NCBI RefSeq assembly: GCF_016097555.1
Contig: NC_054703.1
Location: 9,742,285-9,806,284 of the forward strand
DNA length: 64,000 nucleotides
DNA from: Gigantopelta aegis
Taxonomy: Eukaryota; Mollusca; Gastropoda; Neomphalida; Peltospiridae
Direction of reading: 5' to 3'
The notes under the pieces were generated by a model. It did not search any database, was not told the origin of the DNA, and was given only the letters and a program-made list of their open reading frames with translations. Positions 43,525 to 55,219 of this stretch are shown here, piece by piece; the stretch's first letter is position 1; each line of letters begins with the position of its first letter. A program made the position numbers and the translations under genes.

Positions 43525-46500
43525 GTGATCAAAATTATGACATGGAATGTTCAAAGGAGACTAGCTTTTAAACTTTGCGACAGCGAATTTGTTAATATTA
43601 TTTCAGGATGTGATTTGCTCTTTTTAAATGAATGTTGGATTGATAACACTGATGATCTCAATGTAAACGAATTTATCTTAGCCGCCCGCATAGTACGATC
43701 GAAGTGTAAGGGTGGTGGCTGTGTTTTGTATTACAAAAATTGGTTACATAAATATATATCTATTGTCAAGATATGTGCCGATACATACTGCTGGGTTAAA
43801 CTTGACAAATCCCTGTTTGTAAATAAATTTTCACGTATTTATATTTATGTGTGTACATACCTCCTGAAAATAATGTGTTTTTATGTTAATATGACTGTGA
43901 CATTTTGATTATGATATACAATGACATTTTGAACTTTCAAACCCAGGGCGAGGTATTGTGTATAGGTGACTTTAACGCGCGCACTGGAGCGGAACCGGAT
44001 TATATCCCACTGGATCGGCTTGATGATCAAGTGTTGCGTAACATCGGTGAACTGTTTGAATATGTCTCTGACGAGTGTTCAACGCCAAGAGTGTCTCAAG
44101 ACAAAACTGTGTATAAACTTGGGTCGTAACTTGTTACGCTTGTGTAAAAGCTACTGGTATCCGTATTTTGAATGGCAGATCACCTGGTGATAATATTGGT
44201 CGTTTTACTTTTTATCATAGAAATGGATCAAGCTGTATTTGACTACGCTATATGCTCCAACGACATACTTCATATCGTTAGCGACTTTACAGTGTGCGAT
44301 TTTAATATGTTTTCTGACCACGCGCCCTGTTTGATCGAGGTTGTTTGCTCATTGAAATTTTTTAACAAAGTTGTAGTTAATAAAGGTAATCCTTTATATA
44401 TGACTTTAAACTATCTGGAATGAGGAATGCAAGGTTGATATTTTAAACAGTTTAAGCGGAAAAAGTCCGAACAATTACAGATTCTCTTTCAAAATATTTG
44501 TCCCACCAAAGAAAGTATTGATAAATCAGTTACTGATTTAACTCATCTGATAAATGACTCGACCAAACAATACTGTTCCCACACTGTTAAATGTAAAAAC
44601 TGTTGGAGGTCATTGTCTAAAATCAGTCCGTGACAAACCATGGTTTGATGATAAGTGCCGTGAGTTATATTCGCAGTTACAAGGAGGCTCTATGTTTGTT
44701 TTAACAAGCATTCTTCATTCGAGAACAGGTATAATTTAGCTGTAAAAAAGAAAACATATAAACAGCATATAGGTAAAGCAAAACGAATGTATTTATATCA
44801 GGAAGGTAACCTGTTGCATTATTTGAAAAACATAACCCAAAGCAATTCTTCAAGCGTTTTAAGAACAAACGTAAGCAAGTTAATACGTCATTAACAATCA
44901 ACGATTTTTTTATACATTTTAAAAATTTAACAAACAACCGATCATGTTGAACAGGTTAATATTACCCAAATGATAGATGAATTTGACGATACCTCAGTTA
45001 ATACCCATAATGAAAGTGTTTTGAAGAATTGGATAAAATAATAACACCTGCTGAGATTGAACATGTTATTTCAAATCTTAAACGAGACAAAACCCCTGGC
45101 CATGATCTTCTGTTAACTGAATATTTCATAGAATTTAAAGACATTTTATTACCCGTTTTAAGCAAGCTATTCAATAGCATTATTGATTGTGGTTATTTCC
45201 CCAATTCTTGGTCAAACGGGATCATCCTACCCTTATACAAAAAGAACGACCCTAACGATGTAGGCAACTATAGAGGTATAACTTTATTAAGTGTTATATC
45301 CAAAATATTTACTTCTCTTATTAACAATAGACTTCTACAATGGAGCAGTAATCACAATATTATATCTGATGCCCAGTTCGGATTTAAGCCTGGCTATGGA
45401 ACTTGTGATGCAATTTTTTCCATACATAGTCTGCTATCATCCACTTTAGCGCATAAAAAACGTTTATATTGTTGTTTCATTGATTACAAAAAGGCCTTTG
45501 ATAGTATTAATAGAAATAGTCTTTGGTATAAACTAATCGGATACGGTGTCACAGGAAAAACTATTAACTATAATTAGATCAATGTATAATGATGTTAAAT
45601 CATGTGTTAAACACCACGGGTCCTTCTCTGATTCTTTTTCAACTAGTGTGGGTTTAATGCAGGGAGACGCACTATCGCCTATGCTCTTTTCTCTTTTTGT
45701 CAACGATATTGAACTTGACCTGTTAAACCACTGCAATAACTCTTACGAATTGAAATATTTGAACTTATTATTGCTAATGTATGCTGATGACACAGTTATT
45801 TTTTCAGAAAGTATAGAAGGCTTGCAAGAAATGTTAAATTGTCTAAATATATATTGTTATAAGTGGAATTTATGTATTAATACCGATAAGACCAAGGTTC
45901 TTATATTTCGTAACGGAGGTATTATACGAGATAATGAAAAGTGGTATCTAGGGGATAACGAATTGGAAATAGTAAATGAATTCAATTATCTGGGATTGGT
46001 ATTAAAATTCAATGGAAAGTTTGTTGAGACACAAAAATGCATTGCTAATCAAGGTCGCAAAGCTTTATTTGGTTTGCTGAGAAAATTAATGATTGTAACC
46101 TTAATGTAGAAACTAAAGTTATATTTGTTTGATACTTATGTTAGCAGCATATTAAGCTATGCTGCGAGATTTGGGGATACCATAGCGCTACAGATATTGA
46201 AAAGGTACACATCGATTTCTGCAAAAGAATACTTGGTGTAAGTAAAAAATGTACTAATATGATGGTATTCGCAGAACTTGGTCGCTTTCTTAACCACTTC
46301 TCGAAAATTCAGAATTATTAAATATTGGCTGAAAATATTAAATACTAACAACGTATTTTAAAGAGCTGCTACGATTATTATTAGATGATATCAATCTTTT
46401 CCTAGATTTAATTGGGCAAATTCTGTGAAAAATATTCTACTAGAAGTAGGCCTTCCTCACATATGGGATAGCCAACAGGTCGAAAATAAAAATTCTTTCT

Positions 46501-46962
46501 TATTCAATTAAACAACGTTTAGAGGATCACTTCATCCAGGATTGTAACAGAATAATTGATTCGTCATCTAAAGGATTCTTATATCAACATCTAAATCCTA
46601 CTCATAATGTCAAGAACTATCTAAAAAAACGCCTTGAATTGTTACAGCAAACTGATTACCAAAATTACGATTATCTGACCATGCCTTTGTATTGAAGTCG
46701 GGAGACGCCAAAATACCCCAAAGAGAAAACAGATTATGTACACTATGTGATATGAAAACAATCAAGACGAATTCCATTTTATTCTGAGTTGCCTTTTTAC
46801 CATGATCTAAGAATAAATTACATAAAGAAATACTTCTACGTCAGACCTTCCGTGTTTAAGTTAATCAAACTATTGAACTCGGAAAATATAAAAACTTTAA
46901 ACAATCTTGGAAAATATTTATACAAGGCTTTTCTAAGAAGGGAAATGTTCATTAAAAATTAA
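43525..46962 (+). pseudogene. L1-type LINE ORF2: EEP endonuclease, RT, C-terminal domain (broken)
   Basis: Frames in order. Endonuclease: IMTWNVQRRL at 43534, LLFLNECW, GDFNARTG at about 43967, and the SDHAPC motif at about 44315. Linker: KPWFDDKCREL at about 44635. RT: DKTPGHDLLLTEYF at about 45085, NYRGITLLSVISKIF, QFGFKPGYGT, IDYKKAFDSI, then after a frame change near 45550 GLMQGDALSPMLFSLFVND and MYADDTVIF (catalytic YADD at about 45780). C-terminus: YYVRPS-like motif and a stop at 46960-46962. At least six frame changes or stops. The 3' UTR probably ends near 47130 (ggataataaagattta). Full length with respect to domains, but inactive. Confidence 0.8.
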
Positions 46963-47130
46963 TATATTATGTTTACCCTCCTATTGACATTTTATATACT
47001 CTATTCATGTAATTTTGATTGTTAAATATCACACTATGTATATATGCACAACTGTTACTATGATAATAATATTGATGTTTATGTCGCGCCTATAGCCAGG
47101 ATGGCTTTGGATAATAAAGATTTAATGATT

Positions 47131-47555
47131 TCTGAAGGGTTAATCGTTTCCAGGCTACAGTATGGACCCCGCGCCTTTAGTACCAGCTTAACCGACTTGA
47201 CATAATCTATAAGACACTAAGGATAATGTCTAACGATTCCCCGGGCACCCCATCTGACAGCCTGTATGTCGAATTAAATACAAACCCCCCCCCCCCCCCC
47301 CCTTTAGAATACGGCGTACAAAACAGTCCATAAAACATTGGCGTAAAATTAAACATTTATTACCAAAACATCCCATATGCCTAATGAAACCAAATAATTG
47401 ATAATACGTTAAATGATCTAAATTCTTCTATTAGTTTTACTCACAAAATGGCTATTAATTTGGAACTGTTGGATCTGAACCTAGAAACTAACCCGACCCC
47501 CTCGGAGCCTGCCTGGAATATTAAACATATTAACATCTCTTTAGTATATTTTTTT
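47131..47555. other. no recognisable gene; poly(C) tract at 47287-47302
   Basis: No supported ORF. Confidence 0.5.
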
Positions 47556-47564
47556 CAGTTTGAC

Positions 47565-47630
47565 ACCCAATAGCCGATGTAGTTTTCGTGCTGGGGTGTC
47601 GTTAAGCATTCATTCATTCATTCATTCATT
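47565..47630 (+). repeat. SINE tail with (ATTC)n extension
   Basis: 'tgacacccaatagccgatgt' to 'gtcgttaagc', then six ATTC units. Mirror-related to 31709-31757. Confidence 0.7.
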
Positions 47631-47639
47631 CGCTTTAAT

Positions 47640-48115
47640 TTTAATGCAGGAAACCCTAAAAAGTGAGTTTCGCCCTTTAAATCATAATATTTAAAACAGC
47701 TTTAAATGACTATTATCATGATTTTATTCAAATTTACAATGATGACTCCAAAGACATATTTGGACAAAACCGTCATGACATTTCGTGTTATCCCGGAATT
47801 GCCCGATCAGCCATTTAGTTGTAGAGGTCGCTTAACTAACAATCTCTCAGTTTTTACCTCTGAATTATCTAGATAGCTTAAATCGATTATAACAAAAATA
47901 CACTAATCTAACGTCCTGTCTAAATTTCTCATTCTATCAGATTCACTCAGCTCACTGCGAGCTCTACATAACTTGAAATCTCAACAGTTCACACTCAGTT
48001 AAACAAATTATTAATCTCGCTAATTTTATTACAAATAAAGGTCACTTACCGTAATTTCGCGTGTATAGCCAGCATCATGCATTATTATCTGTATTTTAAC
48101 TACACAATCTAAACT
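47640..48115. other. no recognisable gene
   Basis: A+T-rich sequence without features. Confidence 0.5.
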
Positions 48116-48129
48116 TAAGTTGTATTCTA

Positions 48130-48410
48130 AAGCTGTATCCTAACTGGACGCGAGCGATCGAGCGATTGTTTTAAATCATTGAATCCAATTGCCACATCCT
48201 AACCGCACGCGTGCGACGGGACAGATTTATATGTCGCACCGTACGCGTGCGGTTAGGATACGGTGATGGAAATCAATGATTACATCTTAACCGGACGCGA
48301 GCGATGCGAGCGATTATTTTAGACAGATAATTATGTCTTGTCGCACGCCTTCGGTTAGGATGCGGCAATTGAAATCAACGATTTCTAAAATAATCGCTCG
48401 CATCGCTCAA
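48130..48410. repeat. complex of nested inverted repeats (GCGAGCGATGCGAGCGATT type)
   Basis: A perfect 25-bp inverted repeat lies at 48299-48323 and 48384-48408. Shorter related arms (cctaaccgcacgcgtgcg, cgtacgcgtgcggttagg) occur at about 48207-48260, and another variant (gacgcgagcgatcgagcgatt) at 48147-48167. G+C-rich arms stand out from A+T-rich flanks. A related motif set occurs at 14400-14480. Confidence 0.75.
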
Positions 48411-48645
48411 GTTTCTCGCGGCCATTGAAGACACAACTTTACGAATAATTGGTTCTTGGACTGAACTGGACTAGTGATTAACGTGCACATTCAGAGCAAG
48501 CTGTTGTAGCGCACACCTATCTTGGGCACAGGGACCGGTTCTCTGTCTAAGACAGGAAATGTGTGGGGAGGGTGGGTAAGGGACCGCCTGCACTGGTAGG
48601 TGCAAGAGAGCACCAGCAGCCCGACCGTGGTCGGTAGCAGGCGGG

Positions 48646-48669
48646 GAGGGGGGGGGGGGGGGGGGGGGG
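48646..48669. repeat. poly(G) tract
   Basis: About 22 G with one A. Confidence 0.9.
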
Positions 48670-48839
48670 TGATGCTATGGAATTTGGAATGTCCAAAGAG
48701 AAAGGGTGCGTGTTTTTGATGTGCCGTCTGAGTTGTATATAGCCATGACGGTTGTCATTCGTATAGGTGACGCATCATGTAATACATACGAATTCTCGCT
48801 GGAGATCTTTTGTGGACACCTCGGGTTATCAGAAAAGAG

Positions 48840-49063
48840 GTTCCAGCCAGTGCACCACGACTGGTATATCAAAGGCCGTGGTATGTGCTATCCTGTATGT
48901 GGGATGGTACATATAAAAGATCCCTTGCTGCTAATCGAAAAGAGTAGCCCATGAAAGTGACGACAACGGGTTTTGTCTCTCAATATCTGTGTTGTCCTTA
49001 AAAATATGTCCGACGCCATATAACCGTAAATAAAATGTGTTGAGTGCGTCGTTAAATAAAACA
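48840..49063 (+). repeat. SINE family 1, head missing
   Basis: Starts 'ccagccagtgcaccacgact' and ends 'gtgcgtcgttaaataaaaca'. Confidence 0.85.
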
Positions 49064-49087
49064 GAAAAAAAATCCTATACCAACTAC

Positions 49088-49226
49088 AACAACAGCTTTT
49101 AACCGTCCTTCTTCATAATCATATCATATCCCTTCCTATCATTTCTTGCCTTTTAACCGTCCTTCTTCATAATCATATCATACCCCTTCCTATCATGTCT
49201 TGCCTCTTAACTGTCCTTCTTCATAA
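49088..49226. repeat. ~67-bp minisatellite, 2 units plus
   Basis: 'ttaaccgtccttcttcataa' ... 'ccttcctatcat' occurs at about 49098, 49152 and 49208. Confidence 0.85.
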
Positions 49227-49384
49227 TCATCTTAAATGTTTACGTGTCTCCATAACTGCTGGTATGGATAACTTGGGGACGGGCGGGATGTGGGAGGGAC
49301 GCCGTGACAGGGGGCGTAGGGTGCGGTAGGGTGTGTGCGATTTCGACCGATAGGGTGCCTGGTAGGTTGGCCTCCCACCACCAT

Positions 49385-49613
49385 CCCCCGCCACTGGTAT
49401 ATCAGAGGCCGTGGTATGTGTTATCCTGTCTGTGGGATGGTGCATATAAAAGATCCCTAGCTGCTAATCGAAAATAGTAGCCCATGAAGTGGCGACAGCG
49501 GGTTTCCTCTCTCAATATCTGTGCGGTCCTTAACCATATGTCCGACGCCATATAACCGTAAATAAAATGTGTTCAGTGCGTCGTTAAAAACCCATTTCCT
49601 TCCTTCCTTGTCT
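49385..49613 (+). repeat. SINE family 1, head missing
   Basis: 'ccactggtatatcagaggcc' to 'gtgcgtcgttaaaaacccat', ending in TTCC repeats. Confidence 0.85.
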
Positions 49614-49689
49614 TGTTAAATAAAACATTTATTTATGTTTAAAATATCCTTCCATCCCAGGTCGGCCAGCCATGAATGGCACAAGTACA

Positions 49690-49907
49690 GGCTGGATCTC
49701 TTCATTTCAAGTTGCTTCCGTGCTAATATCCCATTAAGGTTCAAGCACGCTGTCCTGGGTACACACCTCAGATACTGGGCTGTCTGTCCAGAACAGTGGG
49801 TTAGTTGTTAGTGGTTAGTGAGAGAGAAAAAGGTGTAGTAGTCTTACGCCTTCCCATTGTGTCGTTAAAACTCGCTCTGGGTGGGAGCCGGTACCGGGCT
49901 GCGAAGA
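49690..49907 (-). repeat. SINE family 3
   Basis: Reverse complement of the family body and head (ctgggtacacacctcagata; gtgggagccggtaccgggct). Confidence 0.8.
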
Positions 49908-50085
49908 ACAAAATGTTTTGTTATTTTACGAATAAGATAAATAGATTTAATGTTCAAAACGGAGGAAATATACAAAATAATGAAGTGTGTTTTTATAACG
50001 GAAATCAATTAGAAGTCGTTAGTGAGTTTAATTATCTCCATTTATTATTTTCCTATAACCACAAAAACAAATATGTAGATCAAGG
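49908..50085 (+). pseudogene. LINE RT fragment, same family as 42.3-47.1 kb
   Basis: The frame reads NGGNIQNNE + NQLEVVSEFNYLHLL, which parallels NGGIIRDNE + NELEIVNEFNYLGLV in the ORF2 remnant (about 45915-46000). A short scrap joined directly to a SINE. Confidence 0.7.
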
Positions 50086-50173
50086 TCCGACAACAGTTTA
50101 TTCTATTTTATTTATTTTGTTGCAACATTAGGTATATATAATAAGAATTATTTGAATGTTAAAAATACGTTAT

Positions 50174-50310
50174 CAGGCCCGTAGCCTGGATTGTGAGAGA
50201 GTTGGGGGTCGTTTAGGCTTATGGTGAGGCACGAAGTGCTCAGGGGGGTCCGGGGGCATATAACAAAAAGAACATCACCTGTAGGCGGGGTCGACCGACA
50301 CCCCAAAACG

Positions 50311-50346
<36 letters not shown>

Positions 50347-50373
50347 ACACACACACCATTTGATACGGGCCTG
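50174..50373. mobile_element. 200-bp non-autonomous TIR element with poly(C) tract
   Basis: Begins CAGGCCCGTA and ends TACGGGCCTG (10-bp perfect inverted repeat), with 5-bp flanking repeats GTTAT (50169-50173 and 50374-50378). The interior has a C run of about 36 followed by CA repeats. Same design as 5232-5454. Confidence 0.75.
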
Positions 50374-50379
50374 GTTATC

Positions 50380-51050
50380 TGTATTCGATGTATGTAATGG
50401 GGAGTAAATATTTGCGTAATTAGTGTATTTTAATATTTACTGTTTGCTGTTTTAATATTTTATTTCATTTTTTTTGAGTCAAAATATTCTGTTTGGAATA
50501 TAGTACTTTATTGCGACAATGCCCTTGCTTGTTACCGGCGTGATAGTCAATTTTATCCTCATAATGTCCATGTTATAAACCCATTTGATATTTACCACTA
50601 TTAACTCGGTTAATGATGTTTTGATGTCAATGGGTCATTTGTTTACAGTCAATAAGACTTGTATACCTGAGCGTAACGTTTTTATGAGATTTAGTTAAAG
50701 TATGTGACGTCATATTACTGGTGAGGCGACATCAGAACTTAGATATACTAAATATCGATTTAAAATGTTGTTTTGGAAGTGTTATATGACAAACAGAATT
50801 CGCTACTCGAAAAGTATTCATTAACGTAGACTCTGTTGATATTTTCCATATTAAAACACGCTGGTGACGAATCCTTTATATATGTATCACGTCTAGAGTA
50901 CACTGCTGTCTTTACAATTATTCGTATATAATAATTATACCCGGTTATGTATTATTGCTATAAATATATACCATAATTAATTATTATATAAATTAATCTG
51001 TTAATAGTACAATGCTGCTGTCTGTAAGCCAACGTTTGGTGATCGGAGAT
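50380..51050. other. no recognisable gene
   Basis: A+T-rich, with a TTCTG pentamer run at 51055-51078. Confidence 0.5.
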
Positions 51051-51129
51051 GTGTTCTGTTCTGTTCTGTTCTGTTCTGCTAAACACAAATAGGAACACAA
51101 ACTGTAGTAGTAGATCCCGTGAATAGGTC

Positions 51130-51830
51130 CTGCTGCTCAGACATCTTACGACACTAAGAGTTACCTGTTACCTGTCTTGGACAGAACTCCCACTCAGACA
51201 TCTTACCACACTAAGAGTTACCTGTTACCTGTCTTGGACATAACTCCCGCTCAGACATCTTACCACACTAAGAGTTACCTGTTACCTGTCTTGGACAAAA
51301 CTCCCGCTCAGACATCTTACGACACTAAGAGTTAACTGTTACCTGTCTTTGACAGAACTCCCGCTCAGACATCTTACGAAACTAAGAGTTAACTGTTACC
51401 TGTCTTGGACAGAACTCCCGCTCAGACATCTTACGACACTAAGAGTTAACTGATACCTGTCTTGCACAGAAATCCCGCTCACACATCTTACGAAACTAAG
51501 AGTTACCTGTTACCTGTCTTGGACAGAACTTCTGCTCAGACATCTTACGACACTAAGAGTTAACCGTTACCTGTCTTGGACAGAACTCCTGCTCAGACAT
51601 CTTACGACACTAAGAGTTGCCTGTTACCTGTCTTGGACAGAACTCCTGCTCAGACATCTTACGACACTAAGAGTTGCCTGCTACCTGTCTTGGACAGAAC
51701 TCCTGCTCAGACATCTTACGACACTAAGAGTTACCTGTTACCTGTCTTGGACAGAACTCCTGCTCAGACATCTTACGAAACTAAGAGTTGCCTGTTACCT
51801 GTCTTGGACAGAACTCCTGCGAAGTCAGAT
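51130..51830. repeat. 57-bp minisatellite, ~12 units
   Basis: Unit 'gctcagacatcttacgacac' + 'taagagttacctgttacctg' + 'tcttggacagaactccc'. The period is a multiple of three, so later units stay open in one frame (19-residue repeat DRTPAQTSYDTKSCLLPVL). Third-position and length changes in the earlier units give no sign of protein selection. Confidence 0.9.
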
Positions 51831-51925
51831 GTTGTGTCCACGAGAGGCATGCTTGAACAGTTTTCTGGTGGAAGCATATACGTACGACACGGGGGAGGGG
51901 TCAGGCAACGGCTTATAAACAAAAT

Positions 51926-51952
51926 CCCCCCCCCCCCCCCCCCCCCCCCCCC
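51926..51952. repeat. poly(C) tract
   Basis: About 26 C. Confidence 0.95.
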
Positions 51953-52274
51953 GCGCGCCCAGTGCTGGAGCAAATCCTCAAATTCAGGCAAAAACGAATT
52001 AAGATATTCGGGGAAAATGTGCAAATTTGAGGCCTTTGACCAAGTATTACCATCATTTTATCCTCAAAATGAGTTGTAATCCATGCAAAAATAGGTAGTG
52101 ATTAGTTTGCAACCCTATATAGCTGTTTGGTAGTAATGCTAATATGAAAACAAAAGTTATCCAGATGCGGGCATTTTCGTTTAATTCGGGCAAAAAGCAA
52201 CCTAGCACCCTACAAAAAATAGGAGCCCGTACGTCTATGTGTGGAAACATGCCAGAATTTACCTTCATCACAGT

Positions 52275-52345
52275 TACGGAGTCTCGGTGGTGCAATGGAT
52301 ATATTATGGCGCTGTAGACTGGTATGGATGGCCTGTGTTCGAATT
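52275..52345 (+). repeat. tRNA-like SINE head, fourth type
   Basis: 'gtctcggtggtgcaatggat' resembles an A box and 'gtgttcgaattcgac' a B box. The rest of the element is not recognised. Confidence 0.45.
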
Positions 52346-52504
52346 CGACTTTGCGACTTGGATTTTTTTTCAGGGTATCGGTTCCAACAATTGGTGCTAT
52401 CTATTTTAAGGTCTAAAGTGCAGTGGAATAAAAATACTTTTTTTTTTTTTTTTCTCTCAAATTAGAAAAATCTAAACGAGAATCAAATTAATTTAAAGAA
52501 CTTA

Positions 52505-52862
52505 AGGGCACATTTCTAAGTTTGCTGCAATGATTAAGATGTTATCGACTAACAGAGACTTTGTAACAAGTGTAATTGCATATCAATATATTAAACATGT
52601 TTCAGGTCGTTCTGATATTTGTACTAGATTAAATTCCATTTTATTTCCTTTTTTTTTTTTTTTTTTCATACGTTGTAAATTATTTGAAGACAAAATCCAG
52701 TTTGGGCTTCTCTCAAATATTAAGACGAGCAGAAATGCATTCACTATACAGACACTGATATTCTAAACAAGAACATATATTTAATATGTAAGTTTAATCG
52801 CAGACATATTTTATTAGTCGGAAACATCTTACAATGGGGCAAACTCAGGAATGTCCCTTTAA
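52505..52862. repeat. palindromic MITE family 1, full length with poly(T) gap
   Basis: Both termini present (GGGCACATTTCTAAGTTTGC and GCAAACTCAGGAATGTCC). About 60 bp around the left-half centre is replaced by a T run (52648-52666). Confidence 0.8.
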
Positions 52863-52879
52863 TACAATTAATTGATTAT

Positions 52880-54960
52880 CTAAGAAAACAGAAGACATAC
52901 TAGCATGTGCACACGACTTCCATTTCAAATTATATACCAAAGAAGAGATAGATGTTGTTAAAAAGGAGAAATTAAAATTTAATTTCGAATAAAATAACTG
53001 AATTTGAAAGTGAAAAACGTGATAATGATATATCGAGTGACGGATTAACAAATGCATTGAAAGGTATGAATAGGAATAAATCATCAGGTATGGATGGCCT
53101 TACTGCTTGGTTTTATTTTCTAAAGTTGTTATGTCAATTCAAAATGTAGAACATTTATCACGTGATATGAAAAAAGGGATTATCAGTGGGGTTTTTGTAT
53201 AAGAAAAAAAAGAAGATAAAACTAATCTTAAACATTTTAGGCCAGTAAGTCTTTTACATGTTAATTATATAGAGGATACTCCTCGAGTGTCTGGTGATAT
53301 TATAATTTATCAGTACTTGTTGACAAAAGTATGAAACCCGAGGTTTGCCGAGTGCTGACAAATTATCATATTACGAGACACCAGGGGGTATTCGTTTTAT
53401 CATCCATTATTATCATTCTTTTCATTTGCGACAATTGTAAACAATGTCAGTAATGTGTGTTAAATGTCACTATATTTATGGCAGCGGTAGACTCGTTAAT
53501 GATAGGTTTAGCGCTGAAACACACAGAGACGTAACAAAAGAAGCGATAACTCCTAGAAGAATATCGCAGGATATATCGCAAATTATAATACCAGCGATAT
53601 TTCCTACAAAAGCCTTGGATGATAAAACATTATATCCCAAGTGCTAGCAAATCGGTTAAAATTCGTTACATCATCTATTATGTCTCCCGAACAAACGTGT
53701 TGTGATCAGTGTAGATGTATAGCTGATAACATTATGTCAGTGTGTGATGTTATTGATTTGTAGGTGTTAATAACCAGGAATGTTTTTTGGTTAAAATATA
53801 TCAAAAGATGGCATTTGAGAGGTGAAAGGCAGATATTTCCGATTTCGATTCTGCTATATGTAATTGTTGCTGAACCTTTAAATAACTTGTTAAAATGTCA
53901 ACATTATTAAAGGAATAAATATAAACAATACATTTAATTCTTTATTATTTCAACATGGTGATGGTACTACTATCACTGTTCAAGATGCTCAGTCTGTTGA
54001 GGTAATTTTCACACAATCAATTCTTGTTGTCTTGAATTGGAATCCAAAAACTGAACAAACAAGTTAATACATTGATTAATATTTGGAAACAAAGAAACTT
54101 TAATTTAAATGGAAAGGCGACAGTGTGGAATACCGTATTAACTTCTAGATTATGGTATACAATTAGCGTAATTCATGTTCCTAGCTGGGTTGGACATGAA
54201 ATTAAGAAGTTGTTTTGTACATTTATATGGGATGATAAAATACCTATAATAAAATATTCTACTATTATTGGGAATAAAAGATCAGGTGGGCTTACTATTC
54301 AAGATAGCTAATAAAAGATCATTCATTTTCGTATTACATTATTAAACAAATATTTTAATAATGATTTCAGTTCTGTTTGAAAACACACAATGTCAGAATC
54401 TATTGGTAAATGTATGAATATGAACTTATCTTTTAATATCTTTAATATGTTTTTTTATGAACCCGCTTTAGCTATTATTAACCCTTTTTATGCTGATGTT
54501 TTGGTTTTTTTTTAGTATGGGATAATATTTCAAAGCGTGAACGTTTTTTTTCGTTAGATGTAGATCTAACAATCAGCCAATATTTCGTAATCCATCTATT
54601 AATTACAAAAATAAATTATTATGCTTTAATACTGTTATTGAACGTGTTATTATAATTGTAGATCATATAGCATATGACGTTGGACTGTTCACTGTTAAAT
54701 TAATATATTCTATATTCATTTCACAAAATTTTAAAGTACCATATTGTTTAGAAAAATTACATGATTTGGGTTTAGTTATGAATTGGAAGCCAGTTTTAAA
54801 ATATATACATTACTATGATAACACTTCGGAATTTGTTGACTTGGATCTTAAGATTGCTCATAACATTATTTTGACATATTTTAAATTATTTAAATATGGG
54901 AAGGTATCATCTAGCAATGTAATGTTTGTTTTAAAGACAAATATATGTGTCATTTAGTGT
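52880..54960 (+). pseudogene. second L1-type LINE remnant (RT to C-terminus)
   Basis: Successive frames give ITEFESEKR ... GLTNALKGMNRNKSSGMDGLT (53000-53110), NLKHFRPVSLLHVNY (about 53225-53270), a degraded YADD region reading QHGDGTTITVQD (about 53950), GKATVWNTVLTSRLWYTI + PSWVGHEIK (54110-54210), GGLTIQDS (about 54290) and KIAHNIILTYFKLFKYGKVSSS (54850-54915). The order matches the RT and C-terminal part of an L1 polymerase. Unrelated sequence with a hairpin (53268-53398) is embedded between RT motifs. Very A+T-rich and inactive. Confidence 0.7.
53268..53398. repeat. imperfect ~45-bp inverted repeat inside the LINE remnant
   Basis: 'atactcctcgagtgtctggt' ... 'ataatttatcagtacttg' pairs with 'cgagtgctgacaaattat' ... 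'acgagacaccagggggtat'. About 40 bases (containing 'aaacccgaggttt') form the loop. Possibly the end of another mobile element. Confidence 0.7.
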
Positions 54961-55219
54961 TCTATTGCGATGAACTTTATGATTTAATTTCTATTTTTTC
55001 AAGAAATGTGTTTATATGTTTATGGATACTGGCTTTTCTGTAGAATTGTTAAACAAAATGTGTTATTTCAAAATACAAAACTGCTAAAATGAATTCATCA
55101 ATGATTTACTCTCAATATTTAGAATATCAGTTTTCCCGAGGCGTTTAATAGCGGAATCAAGGGATGTAAATATTAATATTGTAAAGTTTGTAATCATTAT
55201 ATGCGTCAGTACTTCTTAA

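Noticed and set aside
49805..50131. 108-codon plus-strand ORF
   Set aside because: Chimera of a reversed SINE and a LINE RT scrap.
51576..52079. 167-codon plus-strand ORF as a repeat protein
   Set aside because: It is the minisatellite frame followed by a poly(C)-derived proline run; no evidence of coding.
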